From contig JBGASH010000195.1 in the NCBI GenBank assembly GCA_044229775.1, positions 1 to 5,772 on the forward strand: a DNA stretch of 5,772 nt, read 5' to 3'. Made by a program: the position numbers and the translations under genes. Shown in pieces: positions 1 through 5,772 of the stretch. This stretch comes from JAHEYG01 sp044229775 (lineage in GTDB: Bacteria > Bacteroidota > Bacteroidia > B-17B0 > Aurantibacillaceae). The notes beneath the pieces were generated by a model. It was not told the origin of the DNA. It searched no databases and was given only the letters and a program-made list of their open reading frames with translations. Position 1 is the stretch's first letter. The number at the start of each line of letters is the position of its first letter.

Positions 1-810
1 ATTAATGTAAATCCATTGCCTGTTCCAACTATTACCTCAGATAAAGTGGATGGTTGTTTACCTATAAGTGTCAACTTCGGTTCTGTTTCACAACCGGCCG
101 CGGTTAGTACTTCTTGGAATTTTGGTCCTAAGATGAATGCTTTTGGTGATAATGTTGGATATACTTTTGATAAACCTGGAACATACTCGGTTTATGTGAG
201 TATTGTGGATGTTAACGGATGTAAATCTGTTACAAAAGCGCCGTTCAATGTGAACGCGTATCCACATCCTGAACCTGATTTTAGCTGGGATCCGGCCGAA
301 CCAAATAGCAATGATAACAACGTTACTTTCTATCCTTCTTTCCAACACGGTCCCATCAGTGTTTATCGTTGGTTCTTTGGTGATGCGTTGGTAACAAAAG
401 ATTCTTCTCACTTAAAGAATCCACAATACCAATATGAGAACGTTGGAATTTATCCTGTTACATTGATCGAGAAAAACGTTTACGGTTGTACCGATACAAT
501 TACTAAAGCGGTAGCGGTTAATGAAGATTTCACTTTGTTCGTACCTAGCGCCTTTACGCCAAATGGCGACGGTGTTAACGATGTGTTCATCGCTAAAGGT
601 TTAGGTTATAAGTCCGATTCGTTCGAAATGTATGTTTACGACCGTTGGGGCACCATGATCTTTAAATCAAATGATCCTAACAGAGGTTGGGACGGTACGG
701 TTAAGGGAGTACTGGTGGCATCCGATGTTTATGTTTACAAAATTAAATGTGTTTCAGCAACTAAGGGCATCAAGAAAGAAGCTGCAGGGCACGTTACACT
801 CTACAAATAA
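1..810 (+). CDS. Partial secreted PKD-domain protein with type IX secretion (gliding-motility, CHU_C) C-terminal domain; 5' end outside window
   Basis: The frame is open from base 1 to the TAA at 808-810, so this is the last 269 residues of a longer protein; the TTG at base 16 is an internal leucine. Two PKD-like beta-sandwich repeats are visible, at about residues 7-86 (core SWNFG, then FDKPGTYSVYV and VNGC) and 91-173 (RWFFGD, then YENVGIYPVTL and VYGC). A gliding-motility-associated C-terminal domain follows at about 176-269, with the motifs FVPSAFTPNGDGVND, YDRWG, GWDG and a closing GHVTLYK. In Bacteroidota this domain is a signal for the type IX secretion system, so the protein is probably exported and surface-attached or released. 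PKD repeats usually act as spacers or adhesive modules; no catalytic domain is visible here. The signal peptide and any functional domain would lie upstream of the window. The domain assignment is firm; the specific function is unknown. Confidence 0.93.
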   Translation: MNVNPLPVPTITSDKVDGCLPISVNFGSVSQPAAVSTSWNFGPKMNAFGDNVGYTFDKPGTYSVYVSIVDVNGCKSVTKAPFNVNAYPHPEPDFSWDPAEPNSNDNNVTFYPSFQHGPISVYRWFFGDALVTKDSSHLKNPQYQYENVGIYPVTLIEKNVYGCTDTITKAVAVNEDFTLFVPSAFTPNGDGVNDVFIAKGLGYKSDSFEMYVYDRWGTMIFKSNDPNRGWDGTVKGVLVASDVYVYKIKCVSATKGIKKEAAGHVTLYK

Positions 811-828
811 AAGCGTTTAAAAGAATTT

Positions 829-867
829 AAAAATCCCTGTCTTATAAAGGCGGGGATTTTTTATTTT
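829..867 (+). terminator. Rho-independent terminator after the PKD/CHU_C gene
   Basis: The left arm 829-841 (AAAAATCCCTGTC) pairs with 849-861 (GGCGGGGATTTTT) to give a 13-bp stem including two G-T pairs, with a 7-base loop (TTATAAA). A T-rich tail runs to 867. It lies 18 bases after the stop codon of the upstream gene. Because the left arm begins with five A's, weak termination in the reverse direction is also possible, but no minus-strand gene ends here. Confidence 0.9.
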
Positions 868-874
868 CACACCC

Positions 875-1669
875 ATGATACAGTACCACGACTTAATGCG
901 CCATGTTTTAAAGCATGGGGTAAAAAAGGAAGACCGCACCGGAACCGGCACAGTAAGTGTGTTTGGCTATCAGATGCGTTTTGATCTTGCCGACGGGTTT
1001 CCTTTGTTAACAACAAAAAAAGTTCATACAAAGTCAATTATTCACGAATTACTATGGTTCTTAAAAGGCGAGACCAATATTAAATATTTAAAAGAAAATG
1101 GCGTTAGCATTTGGGATGAATGGGCCGATGAGAATGGGAATTTAGGTCCGGTATACGGCTATCAATGGCGCAGCTGGCCGGGAAAGAACGGACAAGGTAT
1201 CGATCAGATCACAAAAGTGATTGATATGATCAAAAAAAATCCTGATTCAAGACGATTAATAGTAAGTGCCTGGAACGTTGCGGATATTGATACTATGAAA
1301 TTGCCACCATGTCACGCTTTTTTTCAGTTTTATGTTGCTAATGGAAAATTATCCTGTCAATTATATCAGCGAAGCGCCGATATTTTTTTAGGGGTTCCGT
1401 TTAATATCGCCTCTTATGCTCTGCTTACAATGATGGTGGCGCATGTATGTGATCTGAAACCGGGTGAGTTCATTCATACTTTAGGCGACGCCCATTTATA
1501 TAGCAATCATATTGAACAGGCGAATCTTCAATTGAGCCGCGATTTTAAACCACTTCCTACTCTTAAAATAAACCGTGATGTAAGATCTATATTTGATTTT
1601 AATTTTGAGGATTTTACAATAGAAAATTACGATCCACATCCTCATATCAAGGCCAATGTGGCGGTTTAA
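875..1669 (+). CDS. thyA: Thymidylate synthase (ThyA type)
   Basis: Makes dTMP from dUMP, using 5,10-methylenetetrahydrofolate as carbon donor and reductant; a cytoplasmic dimer in this family. The protein has 264 residues, the same as E. coli ThyA, and aligns with it from memory without gaps. Key residues fall at the same numbers: Arg21 in RTGTGT, Glu58 and Trp80, the nucleophile Cys146 in PPCHAFFQF, Arg166-Ser167 and Asp169 for dUMP phosphate and base contacts, Asn177 in PFNIAS, and His207/Tyr209 in GDAHLYS. The C-terminus IKANVAV matches the mobile tail that closes over the active site. The ATG at 875 gives the standard N-terminus. No Shine-Dalgarno sequence precedes it, and the start lies 13 bases after a terminator stem. 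No dihydrofolate reductase gene, a common partner, follows within the window; frr comes next. Appears intact. Confidence 0.98.
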   Translation: MIQYHDLMRHVLKHGVKKEDRTGTGTVSVFGYQMRFDLADGFPLLTTKKVHTKSIIHELLWFLKGETNIKYLKENGVSIWDEWADENGNLGPVYGYQWRSWPGKNGQGIDQITKVIDMIKKNPDSRRLIVSAWNVADIDTMKLPPCHAFFQFYVANGKLSCQLYQRSADIFLGVPFNIASYALLTMMVAHVCDLKPGEFIHTLGDAHLYSNHIEQANLQLSRDFKPLPTLKINRDVRSIFDFNFEDFTIENYDPHPHIKANVAV

Positions 1670-1679
1670 ATTTTAATTT

Positions 1680-1687
1680 TAAATTTG
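1680..1687 (+). promoter_or_regulatory. Possible Bacteroidota -7 promoter element for frr
   Basis: TAAATTTG fits the TAnnTTTG consensus and lies 18 bases before the frr ATG, in a run of only A and T from 1664 to 1686 that also overlaps the thyA stop. No clear TTG sits at the expected -33 position, so this could be chance in AT-rich DNA. If real, frr would have its own promoter with a very short leader as well as any read-through from thyA. Confidence 0.35.
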
Positions 1688-1705
1688 TATAGAAATCAGA
1701 AAACT

Positions 1706-2266
1706 ATGAACGATATAAAATCAGTATTAGACCACGTGCGTGGCGCCATGGATAAATCAATCGTAAGGCTCGAAACCGAATTAACCAAGGTGAGAGCCGG
1801 CAAAGCTAATCCAAGTATGCTTGAGAACGTAATGGTGGATTATTACGGGAACAAAGTTCCAATTAGTCAAACTGCCAATGTGAACACGCAAGATTCGCGC
1901 ACCCTTATAATACAACCATGGGAAAAAACAATGTTGACCCCAATTGAAAAAGCGATCCAGGCTTCTAATCTTGGATTAAATCCACAAAACGATGGCGTTA
2001 TCATTCGCATTAGTGTGCCGCCGTTAACGGAGGAACGTCGTAAAGAATTAGTGAAGACCGCCAAAACTTCCGGTGAAGATGCTAAAGTAGGAATCCGCAC
2101 CGCACGTAAAGACGGCATGGAGCATATTAAGCGTTTGCAAAAAGCCGGTTTACCTGAAGACGAAGCAAAAGACGGCGAAACAAAAATGCAAGCCTTGACA
2201 GACGAATACATTAAAAAAATTGACAAGCATTTAGAACAAAAGGAGAAGGAGATCCTTACCGTTTAG
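1706..2266 (+). CDS. frr: Ribosome recycling factor
   Basis: Works with EF-G in the cytoplasm to split the post-termination ribosome so that subunits can be reused. The 186-residue product matches the family's usual length of about 185. The first ~30 residues and residues ~105-186 form the three-helix domain I (MDKSIVRLETELTKVRAGKANP at the junction into domain II), while ~31-104 form the beta-rich domain II, with YYG, DSRTLIIQPW and EKAIQASNLGLNP. The conserved PPLTEERRKEL stretch is at 105-115 and the arginine-rich RTARKD at 131-136. I chose the ATG at 1706; an in-frame TTG at 1685 would add seven residues not seen in the family. The stop is TAG. It follows thyA by 36 bases, whereas frr often sits beside pyrH in other bacteria; pyrH is not seen here. 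The 3' end converges on the DUF3467 gene. Confidence 0.98.
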   Translation: MNDIKSVLDHVRGAMDKSIVRLETELTKVRAGKANPSMLENVMVDYYGNKVPISQTANVNTQDSRTLIIQPWEKTMLTPIEKAIQASNLGLNPQNDGVIIRISVPPLTEERRKELVKTAKTSGEDAKVGIRTARKDGMEHIKRLQKAGLPEDEAKDGETKMQALTDEYIKKIDKHLEQKEKEILTV

Positions 2267-2295
2267 AAAACATTCACTTCGTTCACTTAAGCTAT

Positions 2296-2310
2296 CGAAA
2301 TCTTATTTCG
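2296..2310. repeat. Small perfect inverted repeat in the frr/DUF3467 convergent gap
   Basis: CGAAAT and ATTTCG form a 6-bp perfect inverted repeat around a 3-base loop (CTT). It lies between two converging genes and could contribute to a weak two-way terminator. The stem is short and low in GC and lacks an immediate T tract, so the terminator role is only a suggestion. No better hairpin was seen in this 72-base gap. Confidence 0.4.
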
Positions 2311-2334
2311 TACTTCGTATTTCGTACCTTGTAT
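2307..2334. repeat. Heptanucleotide tandem repeat, four units
   Basis: Four consecutive 7-base units are visible: TTCGTAC, TTCGTAT, TTCGTAC and a degenerate CTTGTAT. The first three differ only at the last position. The array fills much of the convergent gap between frr and the DUF3467 gene and stops five bases before the latter's stop codon. It overlaps the small inverted repeat to its left. It is non-coding on both strands as far as I can see. Confidence 0.7.
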
Positions 2335-2338
2335 TTTC

Positions 2339-2647
2339 TTAGGCTTGCGCTGTTGGCCCCCCAAAACTTAAAGGCAAAGCGTTAAGGTCGGCGTCTTTTA
2401 TTTTGCCGTGAACCTGTTCAAAGCGCTGAATATTATCATTCAAAGCTTTTACCAAACGTTTAGCGTGTTGAGGTGTTAATACGATGCGCGATTTTACTTT
2501 TGCTTTAGGCACACCCGGCATCAGTTTTATGAAATCAACCACAAATTCGCTTTGCGAATGGGTTATTATGGCTAAGTTCGAATAAATTCCTTCTGCAACT
2601 TCTTCGCTAAGCTCAATATTTATCTGGTTATTTTGATTTTCTTCCAT
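2339..2647 (-). CDS. DUF3467 family protein
   Basis: The 102-residue product resembles the small DUF3467 family common in Bacteroidota, recognised by SNLAIITHSQSEFVVDFI at about 24-41, a Pro-Gly turn (MPGVPKAKVKSRIVLTP) and the helix HAKRLVKALNDNIQRFEQVHG at about 61-81. There is no signal peptide or membrane segment, so it is probably cytoplasmic. The family has no established function that I know of. The start is ATG (complement of 2645-2647), preceded by a purine-rich AGAAGA rather than a standard Shine-Dalgarno. It lies 37 bases downstream of glmM on the same strand, so cotranscription is likely. From memory, DUF3467 genes in flavobacteria often follow rpoC; that neighbour is absent here. 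The tail after about residue 84 is low in recognisable motifs. Confidence 0.85.
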   Translation of the reverse strand: MEENQNNQINIELSEEVAEGIYSNLAIITHSQSEFVVDFIKLMPGVPKAKVKSRIVLTPQHAKRLVKALNDNIQRFEQVHGKIKDADLNALPLSFGGPTAQA

Positions 2648-2684
2648 GTAATAATTCTTCTTTTACTAAAGGTAATGATTTTCT

Positions 2685-4082
2685 TTATCCTTTTTTAATG
2701 ATTTCTTTAATGTCGCTTATTATTTTTTTGGCCAGATTCTCGGCCGTTGTTTCGGTCTCACTTTCAGAGTATATTCTTATAATGGGTTCAGTATTTGATT
2801 TGCGTAAATGCACCCATTCTTTATCAAATTCAATTTTTACACCATCTACAACGTTAATAGGCTGTTTGATGTATTTTTTCTTAACGCTCTCCAGTATCCG
2901 GTCAACATTGATCTCGGGAGTTAATTCAATTTTATTTTTTGAAATGAAATAATTAGGGTATGATTTGCGTAAACGTGATGCCGATTTTCCGAATTTGGCC
3001 AGGTGTGTTAAAAAGATGGCAATTCCAACAAGAGCGTCACGGCCGTAATGCAATTCAGGTAAAATAATTCCGCCGTTACCTTCTCCGCCAATCACCGCTT
3101 TGGTTTCCTTCATCATTGTAACCACATTTACTTCACCAACAGCCGATGCTGAATATTTACCGCCGGCTTTTTCTGTAACATCGCGTAAAGCACGGGTAGA
3201 AGAGAGGTTGGAAACCGTGTTTCCCTTTTTATGATACTGTAAAACGTAATCGGCTACCGCCACCAAGGTATATTCTTCACCAAACATTTCACCATCCTCG
3301 CAAACCAGTGCCAATCGATCAACATCCGGATCAACACTGATACCTAAATGCGATTTGGTTTTAATAACTTTTTTGGAAAGTTCTTTCAAATTATCCGGAA
3401 GCGGCTCGGGGTTATGTGCAAAGTCGCCAGTAGGCTCGCAAAATAATTCGTGGATCTTTTTTACACCAAGCGCTTTTAATAATAAGGGTACTGCAAACCC
3501 GCCACTCGAGTTAACGGCATCAACGGTTATTGAAAGTTCGGCCGCAGCGATGCTTTTTACATCTACATACGGCAATTTTAAAATTTTATCAATATGCTTT
3601 TGAAGCAAGTCGTTTCGTTTTTCGCATTTTCCTAATTGTGTTACTTCACAATAATTGAATTCCGACCTTTCGGCCAGTTCCAGGATCTGTTTACCCGCTT
3701 GCTCCGAAATAAATTCTCCTTTATCATTTAATAGTTTAAGCGCATTCCATTGTTTAGGGTTGTGAGAAGCGGTTAAAATTATTCCACCCTGTGCTTTTAA
3801 TTCGGTTACAGCCATCTCTACTGTAGGAGTAGTGCTTAATTCAAGATCAATTACGTCAATTCCTAATCCCATTAAGGTGCCACACACTATGTCGCTAACC
3901 ATTTGTCCCGATAAACGGGCATCGCGACCAACCACTATCCTGGGTTTGGTTTTGTTGTTGTTCTTTAAGATTAAGGTAGCGTAAGCCGAGGTGAATTTTA
4001 CAATATCTAAGGGTGTTAGTCCTTCCGAAGGTTTTCCGCCAATAGTTCCTCGTATTCCTGAAATGCTTTTTATTAAAGTCAC
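2685..4082 (-). CDS. glmM: Phosphoglucosamine mutase (alpha-D-phosphohexomutase family)
   Basis: Likely interconverts glucosamine-6-phosphate and glucosamine-1-phosphate, feeding UDP-GlcNAc for peptidoglycan and lipopolysaccharide. The 465-residue protein shows all four family signatures in order: the phosphoserine loop TASHNP with catalytic Ser106, the Mg-binding DPDVDR (Asp251, 253, 255), the sugar-specificity loop GGEGNGG at 332-338, and the phosphate-binding RKSNTEP at 427-433. The GEGNGG loop is of the archaeal/Bacteroidota type, unlike the GEQSGH of E. coli GlmM. The start is GTG (complement of 4080-4082), giving MTLIKSISGIRGTIGG, the usual N-terminus in this phylum. An ATG overlapping it by one base runs straight into TGA, so it cannot be used. 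Phosphomannomutase or phosphoglucomutase activity cannot be excluded from sequence alone. It is upstream of the DUF3467 gene and divergent from the TPR gene. Confidence 0.93.
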   Translation of the reverse strand: MTLIKSISGIRGTIGGKPSEGLTPLDIVKFTSAYATLILKNNNKTKPRIVVGRDARLSGQMVSDIVCGTLMGLGIDVIDLELSTTPTVEMAVTELKAQGGIILTASHNPKQWNALKLLNDKGEFISEQAGKQILELAERSEFNYCEVTQLGKCEKRNDLLQKHIDKILKLPYVDVKSIAAAELSITVDAVNSSGGFAVPLLLKALGVKKIHELFCEPTGDFAHNPEPLPDNLKELSKKVIKTKSHLGISVDPDVDRLALVCEDGEMFGEEYTLVAVADYVLQYHKKGNTVSNLSSTRALRDVTEKAGGKYSASAVGEVNVVTMMKETKAVIGGEGNGGIILPELHYGRDALVGIAIFLTHLAKFGKSASRLRKSYPNYFISKNKIELTPEINVDRILESVKKKYIKQPINVVDGVKIEFDKEWVHLRKSNTEPIIRIYSESETETTAENLAKKIISDIKEIIKKG

Positions 4083-4200
4083 ATGAATGTTTTTGTAAAG
4101 ATATATTTTACCAAGATTTTAATTGGTTTTAGAAGGTATTTTTATTGACATTCTGCAAAAAAACCTGTTAAAATCTAGTCTTTTTATGGCCGATCTATCC

Positions 4201-4229
4201 CAAAAATAAGTTTAACTTTGTCTAAACAA
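4201..4229 (-). promoter_or_regulatory. Candidate glmM promoter (TTG, 17 bp, TAnnTTTG)
   Basis: Read on the minus strand, TTG (4229-4227) is followed after 18 bases by TATTTTTG (4208-4201), fitting the Bacteroidota -33/-7 pattern in both sequence and spacing. Transcription would start near 4194 and give glmM a leader of roughly 110 bases, part of it AT-rich with no strong hairpin. A weaker 7-of-8 match, TATCTTTA, lies nearer the gene at 4103-4096 but lacks an upstream TTG. Confidence 0.45.
4213..4220 (+). promoter_or_regulatory. Candidate -7 promoter element for the TPR-comA operon
   Basis: TAACTTTG is an exact TAnnTTTG match 20 bases before the ATG at 4241. No TTG is seen near the expected -33 position. 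It lies only four bases from the minus-strand element proposed for glmM, so the two promoters would overlap and could compete. Confidence 0.42.
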
Positions 4230-4240
4230 CTTAGAGTTTT

Positions 4241-5647
4241 ATGAGTGATTTTGAAGGTGATGGGCTGGATGACCAGGATTTTGAAAAGGTTTTAAAACGC
4301 TTTGAAGATATGATCGCCTCCGGTACTCATGCGTTTTTTGATGCCGATGAGTTGGATGAGGTAATTGAGTATTATTTTCAGTGGGCAAATTATGAAATGG
4401 CGAAAAAAGCCATTGATTATGGGTTAAAGCAATATCCTTACTCTTCTATCATAAAAATTAAACAAGCACAATATTTATCGAGTCAGCATTTTACAAAAGA
4501 AGCCCTTGCTTTATTAAATGAGATCGAACAAATTGAAAGTCAGAATTTCGATCTCTTCATGACAAGAGGTTATATTTATAGCCAGATGGGTTTGGGAGAA
4601 CAAGCCATCGAAAATTTCAAGAAAGCATTACCGTTGGCCGAATATAAGGATGAAGTGTATTTAGCATTGGGTATCGAATTTTTAAATGATGATAAAGCGG
4701 ATGACGCCATTTATTATTTGAAAAAAGCTATTAAAATAAATCCGCGAAACGAAGTGGCGCTAAACGAACTTTCTTTGTGTTACGATCTAACCAAAAAAAC
4801 AGATGAGGCTATCCAGTTCTTCGAGAATTACCTTGAGGAATTTCCTTATAGTTATTATGCCTGGTTTAATTTAGGATTGGCTTACAACCGTTATGGTTTG
4901 TTTGAAAAGGCCATTGATTGTTATGATTATTCCATTGCTATTAACGAAAAATTCAGCTCAGCTTATTTCAATAAAGCAAATTCGTTGGCTCAGCTCGAAA
5001 AATTTGAAGAAGCGATCGAGGTTTACAAAGAAACCTTTAAGCACGAGAACAAAGACGCCAATACTTATTATTACATTGGCGAATGTTACGAAAATCTACA
5101 ACGCTACGAGGAGGCGTTGATAAATTATAACAGATGTATCAAGCTCGATGCAGCGCATGCAGACGCCTGGTTGGCTATCGGAGTTTGTTTGGATGCCATG
5201 AACCGTTTAACCGAAGGCATTCACTATATTAAAAAAGCTATTGAGATCAATCCGAATGAAGCGGAATATTGGTATGTGTTTGCCGAAATTCAGCAAAAAT
5301 TGGGATTTTTAGAAGAAGCGGCTTTGGCCTATCAACGGGTAATTGAGCTGGATTATGTAGATTACGATGTTTGGTTGGATTATGCAAGGTTACTGGATGA
5401 GGCGGGTTATTATAAAGACTGCATAGATACCCTGGCAGAAGGGATCAAGCAATTTCCTGATGCAGTGGAATTATATTACCGATATGCAATAATTTTACTG
5501 GAAACCGGTAAAAGATCCGAAGCTTTAGAGTATTTTAGCAGAGCACTGGAAATGGATTATAGTAAACACGAAGAGATCTTTGATTACGCACCGGTTTTAA
5601 AACACGATAAGGATATTTTACAATTAATAGATTCTTATAAAAAATAA
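4241..5647 (+). CDS. Tetratricopeptide-repeat protein, cytoplasmic
   Basis: The 468-residue protein is built almost wholly of about 12 TPR units from residue ~35 to ~441, each near 34 residues. Clear units include ~103-136 (MTRGYIYSQMGLGEQAIENFKKAL), ~137-170 (LALGIEFLNDDKADDAIYYLKKAIKINP), ~204-237 (AWFNLGLAYNRYGLFEKAIDCYDYSIAIN) and ~307-340 (ending AIEINPNE). The first ~34 residues are acidic and lack a signal peptide, and no transmembrane segment is visible, so it should be a soluble scaffold or adaptor. No enzymatic domain is present. The ATG at 4241 has no Shine-Dalgarno but sits just after a promoter-like element. The stop is only two bases before the comA start, so the two are probably cotranscribed and translationally coupled. 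TPR proteins bind other proteins; the partner cannot be read from the sequence. Confidence 0.93.
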   Translation: MSDFEGDGLDDQDFEKVLKRFEDMIASGTHAFFDADELDEVIEYYFQWANYEMAKKAIDYGLKQYPYSSIIKIKQAQYLSSQHFTKEALALLNEIEQIESQNFDLFMTRGYIYSQMGLGEQAIENFKKALPLAEYKDEVYLALGIEFLNDDKADDAIYYLKKAIKINPRNEVALNELSLCYDLTKKTDEAIQFFENYLEEFPYSYYAWFNLGLAYNRYGLFEKAIDCYDYSIAINEKFSSAYFNKANSLAQLEKFEEAIEVYKETFKHENKDANTYYYIGECYENLQRYEEALINYNRCIKLDAAHADAWLAIGVCLDAMNRLTEGIHYIKKAIEINPNEAEYWYVFAEIQQKLGFLEEAALAYQRVIELDYVDYDVWLDYARLLDEAGYYKDCIDTLAEGIKQFPDAVELYYRYAIILLETGKRSEALEYFSRALEMDYSKHEEIFDYAPVLKHDKDILQLIDSYKK

Positions 5648-5649
5648 CT

Positions 5650-5772
5650 ATGTCTTATAACGTTAATTTACCCTTTATACCTGAACGCACATCGAAACCG
5701 CGTAATGCCGGATTAACCATGGTAATGGATAAAGGGATAAGTATGCGGCAGGCAGAGGATATGGTGACCACC
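5650..5772 (+). CDS. comA: Phosphosulfolactate synthase (ComA family), N-terminal fragment cut by window end
   Basis: An open frame from the ATG at 5650 to the window edge gives 41 residues. IPERTSKPR is followed by GLTMVMDKG and then ED seven residues later, which fits the beta-barrel start of ComA: the Methanocaldococcus enzyme has GLTVVLDKG followed by ED at the same distance. ComA adds sulfite to phosphoenolpyruvate to make (R)-phosphosulfolactate, the first step of coenzyme M synthesis in methanogens. Bacteroidota do not make coenzyme M; a plausible role is supply of a sulfonate such as sulfopyruvate or cysteate for sulfonolipids, which is inference. This is too short to check catalytic residues. 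It starts two bases after the TPR gene and is likely in the same operon. Confidence 0.82.
   Translation, partial: MSYNVNLPFIPERTSKPRNAGLTMVMDKGISMRQAEDMVTT

Noticed and set aside
88..411. Minus-strand open frame of 107 codons
   Set aside because: It lies wholly antisense to the PKD/CHU_C gene, is rich in Arg and Ile from reverse reading, and shows no known domain.
1685..1705. TTG start giving frr seven extra residues
   Set aside because: The extra residues are not part of the family, and the TTG overlaps a promoter-like element; the ATG at 1706 gives the normal length.
1867..2226. Minus-strand open frame of 119 codons
   Set aside because: It is antisense within frr, whose frame is certain; the composition looks like a reverse shadow.
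2698..2952. Plus-strand open frame of 84 codons with hydrophobic look
   Set aside because: It is antisense to the 3' end of glmM; the hydrophobic runs come from the reverse complement of Lys/Glu-rich codons.
3355..3603. Plus-strand open frame of 82 codons
   Set aside because: It is antisense to the middle of glmM and has no recognisable domain or promoter.
4082..4084. ATG overlapping the glmM GTG start on the minus strand
   Set aside because: The ATG is in another frame and is followed at once by TGA.
4111..4175. Short inverted repeats in the glmM leader (CCAA/TTGG at 4111-4126; GATTTTAA/TTAAAATC at 4115-4122 and 4168-4175)
   Set aside because: They are four to eight A/T-rich base pairs, expected by chance in such DNA, and do not form a convincing operator or riboswitch.
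4893..5120. Plus-strand open frame of 75 codons
   Set aside because: It is an out-of-frame reading inside the TPR gene; the TPR frame is clearly the coding one.

Overview
The window looks like an ordinary chromosomal stretch from a member of the phylum Bacteroidota. Four things point there: a secreted protein ending in the gliding-motility/type IX secretion C-terminal domain (CHU_C type), a DUF3467 protein, a phosphoglucosamine mutase with the start and sugar-loop sequence usual for that phylum, and promoter-like TAnnTTTG elements with no clear Shine-Dalgarno sequences before the genes. The DNA is AT-rich and the codon use looks uniform across genes. I see no insertion sequence, CRISPR array, tRNA, rRNA or phage gene.

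Layout from left to right. Bases 1-810 are the 3' end of a large secreted PKD-domain protein (+ strand), closed by a strong hairpin terminator at 829-867. Thymidylate synthase thyA (875-1669, +) begins only 13 bases after that hairpin. Ribosome recycling factor frr (1706-2266, +) follows after 36 bases. A 72-base convergent gap carries a short heptanucleotide tandem repeat. On the minus strand, a DUF3467 gene (2339-2647) lies just downstream of glmM (2685-4082), probably in one transcript. A 158-base divergent gap holds two back-to-back promoter candidates. It is followed on the plus strand by a cytoplasmic TPR-repeat protein (4241-5647) and, two bases later, the first 41 codons of a ComA-type phosphosulfolactate synthase that runs off the window.

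Most genes are housekeeping: dTMP synthesis (thyA), ribosome recycling (frr) and UDP-GlcNAc/cell-wall precursor supply (glmM). The accessory part is the type IX secretion cargo at the left edge. The least understood parts are the DUF3467 gene paired with glmM and the TPR-comA pair. I found no convincing new multi-gene system; the findings are modest observations worth checking.
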